A DNA stretch of 64,000 bases from Nitrososphaeria archaeon (lineage in GTDB: Archaea; Thermoproteota; Nitrososphaeria; JACIWG01): assembly GCA_029776065.1 (NCBI GenBank), contig JARVJP010000006.1, positions 62,001-126,000 of the forward strand, in the 5' to 3' direction. This document shows positions 35,342-44,355 of the stretch, piece after piece; within the stretch, counting starts at the first letter, position 1; each line of letters starts with the position of its first letter. The notes beneath the pieces are model-generated. The model searched no databases and was not told the origin of the DNA. It saw only the letters and a program-made list of their open reading frames with translations. A program made the position numbers and the translations under genes.

Positions 35342-36310
35342 TTAGATTGACCAACCGTTATAAGTAGCTATTAAAGCGTAGAGTATGGCTAAGCCTCCGA
35401 ACACTAATTGGATGAGCCAACATCTTGACACCAAAGTTCTTTCGCTTACTGGCTTTTTATACATAAAGACACTCCAGAGCGCTGTAACTTCATTACTGAC
35501 CACTTTCCCGTCTGAGGTTAGGTTGCCCACCGTCCATTTTAGTCCACCGAGGATTCTTAGGAGGGAGTTGGCGATGTAGGGTATGCAGGCGATCAAACCT
35601 ACGGTCTTTATGGTACCAACTATTATTGCGGAAGCGATCACAGCTCCTATTAGGTAGGTTCCACTGTTCCCTATGAAGATCTTCGCAGGGTAGATGTTGA
35701 ATTTTAGGAAGGCTAATAGTGAGCCTGAGAGGGTGAATAGGATTAGAGCAGATTCAGTTGAACCGTACAGGGACGCGCATATGCCTAGAGAAGTTGAGGT
35801 TATTAGTCCTAGGCCTGCTTCAAGTCCGTTGAATCCTGCGTATATGTTTACACTGTTTGATAGGAATGCTACGCCGGTTAATGCTATGGGCCAGAAGAGT
35901 AATCCTATGTCTTGAGGCCCGAATGGGGTTAATGTGATAAAGGTTGAGCCTTTGTGATACGTCAAAAAGGGAGTACCGATGATTAAAGACGCTATTATCA
36001 AAGTTTTCTTGTTCAAAGATAGAATGTCGTCGATGAGCCCGAGTAAACAAGCGAGTACGCCTACTAGGTATACGAGAAGCATGGTCTTGCTGTCCACGTT
36101 CAGAAAACCTGCAAGTGTGAAGGATGCTGAATAGCCGATTAGAATGGCAAGCCCACCTGCACTTGGAACCTCTGGAGTATGCGCCTTATGTAAGTCGACG
36201 CCTACAATTCCCTTCCTTTTTAGCTTTGTCATTATTGAAGGAGTTAATAAGAGCACGGTTGCACATGATATAACGCCTAAGGCAAGGCTTTCAACTAGGA
36301 ATCCAACCAT
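35342..36310 (-). CDS. UDP-GlcNAc:polyprenyl-phosphate GlcNAc-1-phosphate transferase (Alg7/AglH-like, GT4 MraY family)
   Basis: Starts N-glycan assembly by moving a sugar-1-phosphate onto dolichyl phosphate at the membrane. 322 residues with about ten helices. Motifs: GVDLHKAHTPEVPSAGG near residue 38, LIDDILSLNKK (the DD metal/substrate pair), NSVNIYAGFNGLEAGLG, and FIGNSGTYLIGA. This is the archaeal/eukaryal Alg7 arrangement and not bacterial MraY. Convergent with the GT-C-like gene (22 nt apart). Its products are probably the pilins and the sequon-rich proteins encoded nearby. Confidence 0.9.
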   Translation of the reverse strand: MVGFLVESLALGVISCATVLLLTPSIMTKLKRKGIVGVDLHKAHTPEVPSAGGLAILIGYSASFTLAGFLNVDSKTMLLVYLVGVLACLLGLIDDILSLNKKTLIIASLIIGTPFLTYHKGSTFITLTPFGPQDIGLLFWPIALTGVAFLSNSVNIYAGFNGLEAGLGLITSTSLGICASLYGSTESALILFTLSGSLLAFLKFNIYPAKIFIGNSGTYLIGAVIASAIIVGTIKTVGLIACIPYIANSLLRILGGLKWTVGNLTSDGKVVSNEVTALWSVFMYKKPVSERTLVSRCWLIQLVFGGLAILYALIATYNGWSI

Positions 36311-36456
36311 ATATTAGGGGATAAAGTATTGCGGTATATAGTTGTATCCCTAGTATCGAACACTAATAGATAAAAGTGAGACACGACTTAAAGCGAATCG
36401 TTTAAAGAGGCTTATTCTACCGACTTTAGGTAGCGTTAATGGAAAGAATGGTGTTT

Positions 36457-37620
36457 CTACCTAATCTTAATGAGCCAACTAGTTTCTATTTTTGACACCA
36501 TTAAGAAGCTTTTTTCAACTTTCTCAACAACTCTTTCCCAAGTATATTGTTCTTCAACCAACTCTCTCCCCTTTCTACCAATTGCTTCTGCTCTTTCTCT
36601 ATCTTTTAAGATTTCAATGATTTTACTTGCTAATTGGTCAACATCGTTTGGTGGGACGAGGAAACCGTTCTCACCATCAACAATGACTTCCTTTGAACCA
36701 TTTATATTGATCGCTATTATAGGGGTTTGACAAGCCATCGCTTCGACAAGTGCAATACTTAACCCTTCGATGGCACTCGGTTGTACTAGTAAATGGCTTT
36801 CCCAAATTAGGCGAAACTTTTCCTTTCCAAATAAAAATCCGTTGAAATGAACTTTAGAAGATAAGCCGGCTCTATCAACTAATTTATGTAGCTCATCCTT
36901 TAATGCGCCTGATCCGACTATGAACAATTCAGCGTCTGGCACATGTTCGATTACCTTTTTGAAAGCAATAATCAAATGGTCAACCTGCTTCAGTTTGACG
37001 AGCCTACCAACATATATTATCATTGGTTTGTCGGATTTTGTCGTCTTCGCCAAGTCTATTTTTTCTAAATCCACCCCAACTCCGACTACCTTTATTTTAT
37101 TTTCATCAATGCCTGTATGAACTAGCTTTCTTTTTGTTGACTTGCTTACAGTCAACACAGCGTCGTAGTTGAGTTTGAGCACTATTCCTTCTGCTAGGCT
37201 TCGTATTAGACCTTTTAGCAGGCCCTTTTCTTTTAGTGAGAAACTAGGACCATATATATTATGGAAGACTGCTATAATCGGCTTTCTTCTCATCTTAGAA
37301 ACGATATATGTTGGGATCAAAGGGAAGGTTTGTGATGCGAGAATAATGTCATAGTCTTGTTTTAAGCCTTGAATTATTATCCCTATTCCTTGAATCAGTG
37401 CTCTTCTGAAGTAGGGTTGCACACCGTTTACAGCAAATGAGCCTAATCTTTTAATTTTAAAACCATTTATTGACTCGTCTTTAGTATGTCCTGGCTGTTT
37501 ATAAGTTAGGACTAAGATTTTGTGCCCTTTTTTAGCTAAGAATTTCGCTACATTCCAAATCCAGATTTCTCCACCACCTATATGTGGGTAGAAGTATTCA
37601 GGGCATAGAAGAATCTTCAT
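36457..37620 (-). CDS. GT4-family glycosyltransferase
   Basis: 387-residue GT-B fold enzyme. The N-terminal domain opens MKILLCPEYFYPHIGGGEIWIWN (glycine-rich acceptor loop), and the C-terminal domain has MIIYVGRLVKLKQVDHLI and the sugar-nucleotide site EGLSIALVEAMACQTPII followed by ENGFLVPPNDVDQLA. Retaining transferase; donor and acceptor unknown. Soluble or peripheral at the inner face of the membrane. It lies on the same strand as the Alg7-like gene, 146 nt upstream of it, and probably extends the lipid-linked glycan. Confidence 0.93.
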   Translation of the reverse strand: MKILLCPEYFYPHIGGGEIWIWNVAKFLAKKGHKILVLTYKQPGHTKDESINGFKIKRLGSFAVNGVQPYFRRALIQGIGIIIQGLKQDYDIILASQTFPLIPTYIVSKMRRKPIIAVFHNIYGPSFSLKEKGLLKGLIRSLAEGIVLKLNYDAVLTVSKSTKRKLVHTGIDENKIKVVGVGVDLEKIDLAKTTKSDKPMIIYVGRLVKLKQVDHLIIAFKKVIEHVPDAELFIVGSGALKDELHKLVDRAGLSSKVHFNGFLFGKEKFRLIWESHLLVQPSAIEGLSIALVEAMACQTPIIAININGSKEVIVDGENGFLVPPNDVDQLASKIIEILKDRERAEAIGRKGRELVEEQYTWERVVEKVEKSFLMVSKIETSWLIKIR

Positions 37621-37882
37621 AAGACGTTAGGTATCTTAACTTTTCCTATAAAGTTTAATAGTAGAATAGCTTTTCTGTAGATATTTATTGGTTTAAGATA
37701 AAGTGGTATCCCTTTCTGCTTCTTTTTCCTTGTTCCTTCAATCTTTTTTTGCAAATATTATATAATAAACCTTTTTTCAACGATTTCTTCCATTGATCTA
37801 AAAACAAAGGCTTCGTGACGCCTGCAACCTTTTGCTGAGAAGAATAATGTTTATAACGTAATTCTTTATGTGACATAGTACA

Positions 37883-38338
37883 TTGAACACTAGGAGCCTT
37901 AAGGGTATTAGCCCTGTCATCGCCACTATCGTCGTGATCGCTGTAGCGGTTGCCATTTCTTTGGCTGTAGCCTTTTGGGCATCGGGGCTTGTTGGCACGT
38001 TCACAAGGTTTGAAAAGCTTGAGATTAAAAATTCATATGTGACTCGAGAGGTGAACGAGTATAGGATAGTCGTGTCTTACAAGAATTCAGGCTCTTCTGA
38101 CGTAACCTTGACAGAGATATTTGTGAGCGATAAGCCTTTGTCGCAGTTTTGGAGTACCGCTACAGTGAATGAGACCTCTTTTACTCAAGTCTTTATACCA
38201 GCGGGAACAGATGGTGTGTTCTCTATATCGTTCCCTGATGATGCTGGTGTTAAAGCGTTTGTTGAAGGTCAGACAATTGAAATCAAAGCGCAATCATCAT
38301 CAGGGGTTTACTATGTTGGCACCTTTATAATACCTTGA
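37883..38338 (+). CDS. archaeal type IV pilin, copy 2
   Basis: 151 residues starting at a TTG: NTRSLKGISPVIATIVVIAV is the archaeal pilin signal, followed by AVAFWASGLVGTFTRFEKLEI, nearly the same as in the pilin encoded at 33069. The C-terminal domains differ. A TATA-like GTTTATAA at about 37849-37856 lies roughly 30 nt upstream and supports the TTG start. The gene stands 57 nt before the assembly ATPase. Confidence 0.88.
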   Translation: MNTRSLKGISPVIATIVVIAVAVAISLAVAFWASGLVGTFTRFEKLEIKNSYVTREVNEYRIVVSYKNSGSSDVTLTEIFVSDKPLSQFWSTATVNETSFTQVFIPAGTDGVFSISFPDDAGVKAFVEGQTIEIKAQSSSGVYYVGTFIIP

Positions 38339-38395
38339 TATTAGTATTTTAGGAAAATAAGTTTTTATAATGCTGGTTCTTCATTGTCATAGAGC

Positions 38396-40330
38396 ATGTT
38401 TAGTTTCAAAATCCCATCGATCTTAGGTAAGGGGAGCAAGGTTAAGACTGTTGCACCAGTAGTTGAAGAAGTTCAAGTTGACCCTGTACCGAAGGATTTG
38501 AATATTTTAGATGAATATTGGGTGAGAGAGAAGTTTGCGCGTATTGTCATCGGTAAGCCTATTGATGCTACTACGATCATCTATTATGTAGATGAAGTGC
38601 AGCTGAGTCAGGGGGAGAGAGCGGCCTATAACAAGATCTTCGATATTATTGCTAGGGAGCTGAACCCTGCTGAAATAGGGAAGGAGGAGGATGTTAGGAA
38701 GGAACTCTTAAGCGAGGCTAAGAGGTTGGGTGATAAGTACCGTATGGCGTTTAAGGCCGTAACACCTAATGGGTGGGAGAAGATTAACTACTATCTAGAG
38801 CGGGATCTTTTGGGTTTTGGGCCGATCAACAGCATAATGATCGACTATAGGATTGAGGACCTAAGTTGTGATGGAGTCAACGTGCCTATATTCGTTTGGC
38901 ATAGAAAGTTTGAAAGCATACCAACGAACATTAGATTTCTAAGCAAAGAAGCATTAGACGACTATATCGTTAAACTAGCGCATAAGTCAGGGAAACATGT
39001 TAGCTCAGCATTCCCAATAGTGGACGCTATGCTCTTCGGAAAGCATAGGCTAGCAGCCAGCTTCAGGGACGAGGTTTCCCCAAAAGGCTCGACCTTCACA
39101 GTTAGAAAGTTCAGAGAAGAACCCTTCAGCATCGTAGACCTAGTTCAAATGGGCACGATCAGCGACGAAATGGCAGCGTACTTCTGGATGCTGATCGAGA
39201 ATAGAGCAACGATAATGGTCATAGGTGGAACAGGAAGTGGTAAAACCACAATATTGAACGCCCTAGCATCACTCATAAAACCAGGCATGAAACTAGTAAC
39301 AGTAGAGGAGACAGCTGAACTCAACCTACCCCACGAGAACTGGGTTCAATTCGTAAGCAGAGAAAGCTACGGGCTAACAGGGTCAAAGGTTGGACAGATA
39401 AACCTATTCGACCTCGTCAAGACCTCACTAAGGTACAGACCAGACTACCTAATCGTAGGAGAAGTAAGAGGAGAAGAAGCTTATGTGATGTTTCAAGCTA
39501 TGGCGACCGGACATGGAGGTTTATCTACTTTGCACGCTGAAAATATTGAGTACGCGATTAGAAGGCTTGTTAGTCCCCCTATGAACGTTTCTGAGACCTA
39601 TATTCCTTTGATTAATACGGTGATTCTTGTGGAGAGGGTTGTTCTACCTGCGCCTAAGGCTGGAATGACAATTGGTAGGAGGGCGCGCATGACTTGGGAG
39701 GTTGAAGACTTTGAGAAGTATGTTAATGCTTTTAGTTGGGTACCTCAGGATGATATATTCCTCTCGAGGGCAAAGGACAGCATAATACTTATGAGGCTAG
39801 CTGAGAGGATGGGTAAGAGTAGAAGGTGGATAATCAACGAGCTTGAGAGAAGGAAGATAGTGATACGGTGGATGGCTGACAAGGGCATAAGGAACGTCAA
39901 AGACGTTGCTCGCATCGTCTACCAGTATTACTCTAACCCAGACACTTTGATGAGCAAGATAGAGGAGGAGGCGACAATAAAGAAAGAGGTTCTACAACCC
40001 ATCTTTGCAGCGCCTCAAGCAACCCCAAGTGCACCAGAGACAGTCCCAACCATGGAGGCTCAGACACCAGTAAGATTCATTGAGGAATCTCTAATAAAGA
40101 TCTACGACATTCTCTCAACACACGCTGGGAGCGCGTCCTTAGAGACGTTAGCCACAGACAGTGGAATGGATGATGTCACATTATGGAGGTACTTGAATAT
40201 TCTCAAGGGCTTTGGACATGTTCAGATCATAGAGAAGAAAGAAGACAACAAGTTCTCTACATTCTTTTCACTCACGGAAAGGGGAAATAGTGCTTATCAG
40301 ACCCTTAAGACAAGACTGTCGAAGAAGTAA
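38396..40330 (+). CDS. type II/IV secretion-family assembly ATPase (TadA/FlaI-like) with a C-terminal winged helix
   Basis: Powers pilin assembly at the cytoplasmic face. 644 residues. The core has Walker A IGGTGSGKTT (about 277-285), the Asp box TVEETAELNLPHENW, the arginine region VGEVRGEEAYVMFQAMATGHGG and the His box STLHAE. After the ATPase core and a Pro-rich linker (TPSAPETVPTMEAQTP) comes an extra segment from about residue 560: RFIEESLIKIYDILSTHAG ... LATDSGMDDVTLWRYLNILKGFGHVQI, which reads as a winged-helix domain ending LTERGNSAY. FlaI and TadA proteins normally lack it. A TATA box (GTTTTTATAA, 38361-38370) lies about 30 nt upstream. Confidence 0.93.
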   Translation: MFSFKIPSILGKGSKVKTVAPVVEEVQVDPVPKDLNILDEYWVREKFARIVIGKPIDATTIIYYVDEVQLSQGERAAYNKIFDIIARELNPAEIGKEEDVRKELLSEAKRLGDKYRMAFKAVTPNGWEKINYYLERDLLGFGPINSIMIDYRIEDLSCDGVNVPIFVWHRKFESIPTNIRFLSKEALDDYIVKLAHKSGKHVSSAFPIVDAMLFGKHRLAASFRDEVSPKGSTFTVRKFREEPFSIVDLVQMGTISDEMAAYFWMLIENRATIMVIGGTGSGKTTILNALASLIKPGMKLVTVEETAELNLPHENWVQFVSRESYGLTGSKVGQINLFDLVKTSLRYRPDYLIVGEVRGEEAYVMFQAMATGHGGLSTLHAENIEYAIRRLVSPPMNVSETYIPLINTVILVERVVLPAPKAGMTIGRRARMTWEVEDFEKYVNAFSWVPQDDIFLSRAKDSIILMRLAERMGKSRRWIINELERRKIVIRWMADKGIRNVKDVARIVYQYYSNPDTLMSKIEEEATIKKEVLQPIFAAPQATPSAPETVPTMEAQTPVRFIEESLIKIYDILSTHAGSASLETLATDSGMDDVTLWRYLNILKGFGHVQIIEKKEDNKFSTFFSLTERGNSAYQTLKTRLSKK

Positions 40331-40415
40331 AGATAGTAAAACATTCTCTAAGAATAGTAGTGCCGATAATAAATAGTATCCGATATGTTTACGGTTTCAA
40401 ATGGAATTTGGAGGG

Positions 40416-41381
40416 TTACAATAATTTTATTACTTGTTCTTTGGTTACTTCCCCTGTCTTCTCTGGGACAACCTTCTTTATGTTATAGTAGTTCGCTAGG
40501 AATTCTGCTCTTTGATCAAATGGCGCATAGGACATTACAACGATCTTCTTTGCGTTAAGGTCGTAGCCTAGAGCTTGGAGCCTTAACACTTCGTCGATGG
40601 TGATCTTATCTTCTAGGAGATATGTTACAGCCAAGATAACGTCTTCTTTAGCAGAGTTTGTCGCGTAAAGGTCCACATCATATGTTATCCCAGATGCGCC
40701 TGTAACCTGCGTTCCCCTTTTGACATTGTAGCCGTTCTCCTTCAAACTTCCATCTAGAGATTCGACCATCTTTAGAGAACTTTGAATCAAATCCTTCTTG
40801 CTGCTTTCTAGCTCATATTGATACACAATCGTCTCCCCAAGCTCTTCGATGGGGAAGTATTCACCACACTTCTGGCAGTGGTAATCTATAATTGGTGAGT
40901 CGTAAAGGTTTCCGCACGCATGACACTTGTACATCAACTTGCCTCTAGAGTAATCTTTCCCTTCTATCATAAGCGTCTTATGACACCTTGGGCATTCAAG
41001 GCCACCGTTCGTGACGAAGAGGCTTTCAAGATTTCTATAACCACATGAGAAATGCTCGATAACCCTGCCCCGTGATATATTGGTTGAACCACAGTTGGTA
41101 CAGTGCTCGGTCGGGATGATCTCATATGAGAAACATATGGGGCAGAACTTTAATGTTTCAATCTGCTTTTTAGTCATAAAGTTCTTTGAAACAACAAAAT
41201 CGAGGATGTCAAGTGTTCTATCAATATTCATATAAAGCATCTTATCCAAAGGAGGGTAGAGGAACTTCTCACCTGTGTTCTTTTGAAGTATTAGCCTTAC
41301 ACTTGAGTCTTCTTGGGTTATGATGTTCTTTAGAACCTCCATTAGCTCTGTGTGCACTACTCTAGTATGTTCTAAGGACAT
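40416..41381 (-). CDS. zinc-ribbon protein (TackOD1-like) with a nuclease-like C-terminal domain
   Basis: 321 residues. After about 75 residues without recognised domain come several zinc knuckles: CPICF, CTNCGS, HFSCGY, CPRCHK, CHACG and CQKCG, spread over 80-175. The stretch ERVIEHFSCGY ... LECPRCHKTLMIEGKDYSRG resembles the thaumarchaeal output domain TackOD1 found on TACK-archaeal signalling proteins. The C-terminal part (GASGITYDVDLYAT, ILAVTYL, AKKIVVMSYAPFDQRAEFLANYYNI) has the strand pattern of a PD-(D/E)XK Mrr-like nuclease fold, though the catalytic Lys is not obvious. It lies convergent to the pilus ATPase. Both domain calls are by eye. Confidence 0.6.
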   Translation of the reverse strand: MSLEHTRVVHTELMEVLKNIITQEDSSVRLILQKNTGEKFLYPPLDKMLYMNIDRTLDILDFVVSKNFMTKKQIETLKFCPICFSYEIIPTEHCTNCGSTNISRGRVIEHFSCGYRNLESLFVTNGGLECPRCHKTLMIEGKDYSRGKLMYKCHACGNLYDSPIIDYHCQKCGEYFPIEELGETIVYQYELESSKKDLIQSSLKMVESLDGSLKENGYNVKRGTQVTGASGITYDVDLYATNSAKEDVILAVTYLLEDKITIDEVLRLQALGYDLNAKKIVVMSYAPFDQRAEFLANYYNIKKVVPEKTGEVTKEQVIKLL

Positions 41382-41599
41382 GTTGTCACCTACTTCTTGT
41401 AGAATGTTTTATATTATAGATATTTAAATGTTTTCCGTAAAAATCCTAAAACATAGGTCGATTATTCGTGTAAATACTTTTACATCAAAAGAAACAAATT
41501 AGTAATTAAACAACATATTAGAGTCTAATAAAGCTAATATAAGAATAAATTAAATAAAAAATTTGAATATAATTGCAAAAACATGCATTGATAAAAAAA

Positions 41600-41608
41600 A
41601 TTTTATCC
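41600..41608 (+). promoter_or_regulatory. TATA box for the small membrane peptide gene
   Basis: ATTTTATCC centred about 33 nt upstream of the ATG at 41637, at the end of a 220-nt A/T-rich gap that also holds the upstream region of the zinc-ribbon gene on the other strand. Confidence 0.45.
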
Positions 41609-41636
41609 ATGCTCATTCAACATATGAACGATTGAT

Positions 41637-41747
41637 ATGACTCGTGAAGAGAAAATAAAGTTAGCCCTAGTGCTAATTGCAATATCCGCATATGCGGTAG
41701 GATTTGCACCACTAGGCCAAAGAATAGGCGGACCAGAAGTAATATAA
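41637..41747 (+). CDS. predicted 36-residue single-helix membrane peptide
   Basis: A short open frame that reads like a real gene: charged lead MTREEKIK, a hydrophobic helix (LALVLIAISAYAVGFA) and a polar end PLGQRIGGPEVI. It has a TATA-like element at leaderless spacing upstream and a pyrimidine/T-rich run (CTCTCTTTTCTTTTATT) just after the stop. Too short for standard gene finding and without a family I know. It lies between the zinc-ribbon protein and the double-HTH regulator genes. The overlapping minus-strand frame at 41603-41806 has no such support. Confidence 0.45.
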   Translation: MTREEKIKLALVLIAISAYAVGFAPLGQRIGGPEVI

Positions 41748-41786
41748 GCGGTTCCACCTCTCTCTTTTCTTTTATTATTTATTATG

Positions 41787-42962
41787 TCATTTTTCGACAT
41801 AGTCAATCATATGCGCTTTTGAGGTTGCTTTGATTCTCTCTCTAAAGATGTTGATGAGCCCGTCTATGTCCGCATACCATCCAATGTTATCGCTGTAGGA
41901 TTCGTATGGGAGCGTGTATGATTCTGCGTTGTAGTAGTCTATGTTGTAAACTTTGTATTTTTCTTTGTAAATGTTAAGCTTGTTCGAGAGGTATACTAGT
42001 GTGTCGTGGTAGAACGCTATAGGCACAGATATTTGTGATACTAGTTTTGTTCTATCAACAGATAAGGCGATCATCCAAGTGAATGGAAGGCTCTCAAGAA
42101 CTTTGTGAATATATGGGACATCCGATGACAGAAGATCTGAAAACTCTAGGAAACATGATAGTATGTATTTGTTGGATAGGTGTAGTTTATCGCCTTGCCA
42201 TCTGATTATGTACCCGTCCACAATGTTTGAACCAAGAAGGTGTGACTTATAATGGTAGCGAACTTGTTTTTCAGGTATGTCCAACTTTTTAGAGATAGAT
42301 GATATGGATTGCGACGCGTTAATCTGTAATTCTTTTAATATTAGGAGGTCAACTCTATCTATAGGTGACCTAGAGTAGTCGATCTGAATTGACTTTGCAT
42401 CCTTTTTGAGATTAGAATCTATTGTATTCCATGGAATGCTCCACGTCCTAGTCGCGAAGTCGTAGTATTCAGGTCTTAGTGACAGATGCTTTAAATATTG
42501 TAAGTCTATCATCCTATACTCCTTTAAAATGTCGAGTCTGACAAACTCGTCGAGGAGGTCCCGATATCTACTGATCGCCGCATATGGCAACGTTGAAATA
42601 GCGATATAAAAGCCATATGGGATAACTTTAGCGTAATAGGTCAGATAGCCCCGCTTAGCCAACATATCAAGAAACTCAGGGGCGTTCTTCAGACTTTGAA
42701 TAGAGAAATCTAGTAAGATCCACGACCTAATAAGTCCAAGCTTAAGATAGTTTATACTAACGTGAAACCTTATGCCCATGTCCTTCAACTGGTTCTTTAT
42801 CCTATATCGCACTGTCTCAGTGGGTATACCAGTTGCGCGGGCAATTTCAGAGACGTTTTTAGGGCCATATTTCTTAATAGCCTCAACTATAAGTTTCATC
42901 TCTTCATCGTAGGAAAGTAGCCTTTGCGGCCCTACACTATCCCTTTGCAATTCTCCATCCAC
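41787..42962 (-). CDS. transcription regulator with two winged-helix/AsnC-type HTH domains
   Basis: 391 residues. The first HTH is at about 15-60 (IVEAIKKYGPKNVSEIARAT, then GIPTETVRYRIKNQL), the second near 205-245 (IDRVDLLILKELQINAS, ISKKLDIPEKQVRYHYKSHL). Each is followed by a region with alternating strands like an AsnC/Lrp effector-binding domain. This duplicated architecture is seen in archaeal regulators of unknown target. It is divergent from the aminotransferase gene, 185 nt away, so it may regulate that gene or its own expression. Confidence 0.8.
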   Translation of the reverse strand: MDGELQRDSVGPQRLLSYDEEMKLIVEAIKKYGPKNVSEIARATGIPTETVRYRIKNQLKDMGIRFHVSINYLKLGLIRSWILLDFSIQSLKNAPEFLDMLAKRGYLTYYAKVIPYGFYIAISTLPYAAISRYRDLLDEFVRLDILKEYRMIDLQYLKHLSLRPEYYDFATRTWSIPWNTIDSNLKKDAKSIQIDYSRSPIDRVDLLILKELQINASQSISSISKKLDIPEKQVRYHYKSHLLGSNIVDGYIIRWQGDKLHLSNKYILSCFLEFSDLLSSDVPYIHKVLESLPFTWMIALSVDRTKLVSQISVPIAFYHDTLVYLSNKLNIYKEKYKVYNIDYYNAESYTLPYESYSDNIGWYADIDGLINIFRERIKATSKAHMIDYVEK

Positions 42963-43147
42963 TTGGCGTTGGTAAATTCCACAAGCCTATTAAAAAACTT
43001 TTACTAAAATATCCAACATTTTTCTACATACTGGTATAGGCAGCAGGACAATAAATGGAGAAAGGAGATTAAATAACTGTTAGGGACCGATGGAGACGCT
43101 ATTGGAAAGTGTTAAATACAGCATGAATTTCAGGGCTTCTGATTCGC

Positions 43148-44311
43148 ATGAGAAAGGTTCTCTTCATACCAGGCCCAACTGAAGTTGACCCAGACGTTTT
43201 AGTAGAGCTTTCAAAGCCGGTTATGCCTCACTATGGTCTTGACTGGGGGGAACTTTATAACAGCGCTTGTGAGGCTTCTAAGAAGATCTTCAAGACAAAA
43301 GAGTTTGTCGCACTTCTCCCCATACCTGGTTCTGTTGCTATTGAAATGTCGATTCTCAACATCTTAGAGAAAGTTGGCGAGGAAGTTGTGAATATTACCA
43401 ATGGCTACTTTGGTGACTACCAAGGAGAAATGCTTAGGTGGTATGGCGCTAAAGTTTTGGAGATTAGGAACGATGTTGGACAGGGAACAGACATCGAAGC
43501 TCTTAAAGAAACTTTGGATCTAAACCCTAGAGTGAAAGCTATCTACTCAGTTCATAACGAGACGTCAACTGGTGTCGCTGACAACATAATCGAAATAGCT
43601 AAGATAGCTAGGAAGTATGACAAGTTATTTATCGTTGACACAATATCTTCATATGGTGGCATGGAACTTGAATTCGATGCATGGGGTATCGACTACGCTG
43701 TGGGATACGCTAGCAAATGCCTTTCAAGTATCAACGGTATATGCCCTATAGCGGTTAGCAAACGTTTTCTAGAACGTGTTAAAAAGAGGAAAACTCCAGT
43801 AAAATCCTACTACTTTGACCTGCAGAATTACATAAGAGAAGTTAATAAATGGAGCGCTATTGGACACCCACATCCAACCTCTGTCCCCACATCCGTGATC
43901 AGAGCGTTCCATATCGCTCAAACGAAAGCACTTGAGGAAGGGTTGGAAGAGAGGTATCTACGGCATAGAAGGGTAGGAGAAGCATATCGTGCAGCCTTTA
44001 GAGCGATGAGATTGGATATCCTAGCGAAGGAAAAGTGGGCGTCACCGGTGGTTACAGCTGTTAAGACACCTGAAGGCATCGAGGATAAAATTAGAGCGCT
44101 TCTCTTAGAAAGATTCGGTTTTATGATAGGTAGCGGTCTAGGTTTGACAGAGGGTAAAGTGGTCAGAGTTGGGCATATGGGAATCACCGCTAGCCCACAG
44201 TATATGATACAGCTTGTACCTGCTTTTGAGGTCGTCCTTAAAGATTTAGGGGTTGTAGACAAGGTTGGACCTGGTATAGAGGCTGCAATGAAAATTCTAT
44301 CTAAAAGGTAA
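43148..44311 (+). CDS. class V aminotransferase (serine/alanine-glyoxylate type)
   Basis: PLP enzyme of 387 residues. The start FIPGPTEVDPDVL and the loop VHNETSTGVADNI are typical of serine-pyruvate/alanine-glyoxylate aminotransferases. VDTISSYGGMELEFDAWGID holds the cofactor-binding Asp, and YASKCLSSINGICPIAVS the PLP lysine. The C-terminal RVGHMGITASPQYM is the family's substrate carboxylate-binding segment. It probably moves the amino group between glyoxylate and serine or alanine. It fits with the hydroxyacid dehydrogenase and glycerate 2-kinase encoded 8-11 kb downstream. First gene of a plus-strand run with ArsC-like and stomatin genes. Confidence 0.9.
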   Translation: MRKVLFIPGPTEVDPDVLVELSKPVMPHYGLDWGELYNSACEASKKIFKTKEFVALLPIPGSVAIEMSILNILEKVGEEVVNITNGYFGDYQGEMLRWYGAKVLEIRNDVGQGTDIEALKETLDLNPRVKAIYSVHNETSTGVADNIIEIAKIARKYDKLFIVDTISSYGGMELEFDAWGIDYAVGYASKCLSSINGICPIAVSKRFLERVKKRKTPVKSYYFDLQNYIREVNKWSAIGHPHPTSVPTSVIRAFHIAQTKALEEGLEERYLRHRRVGEAYRAAFRAMRLDILAKEKWASPVVTAVKTPEGIEDKIRALLLERFGFMIGSGLGLTEGKVVRVGHMGITASPQYMIQLVPAFEVVLKDLGVVDKVGPGIEAAMKILSKR

Positions 44312-44355
44312 TAGAATAGGTGAAACCTTAAATAACATCGTATAGGAGAACTTAT

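Noticed and set aside
41603-41806. 67-codon minus-strand frame over the small membrane peptide
   Set aside because: No domain, no promoter, and it overlaps the end of the double-HTH regulator gene; the plus-strand 36-residue frame has better signals.
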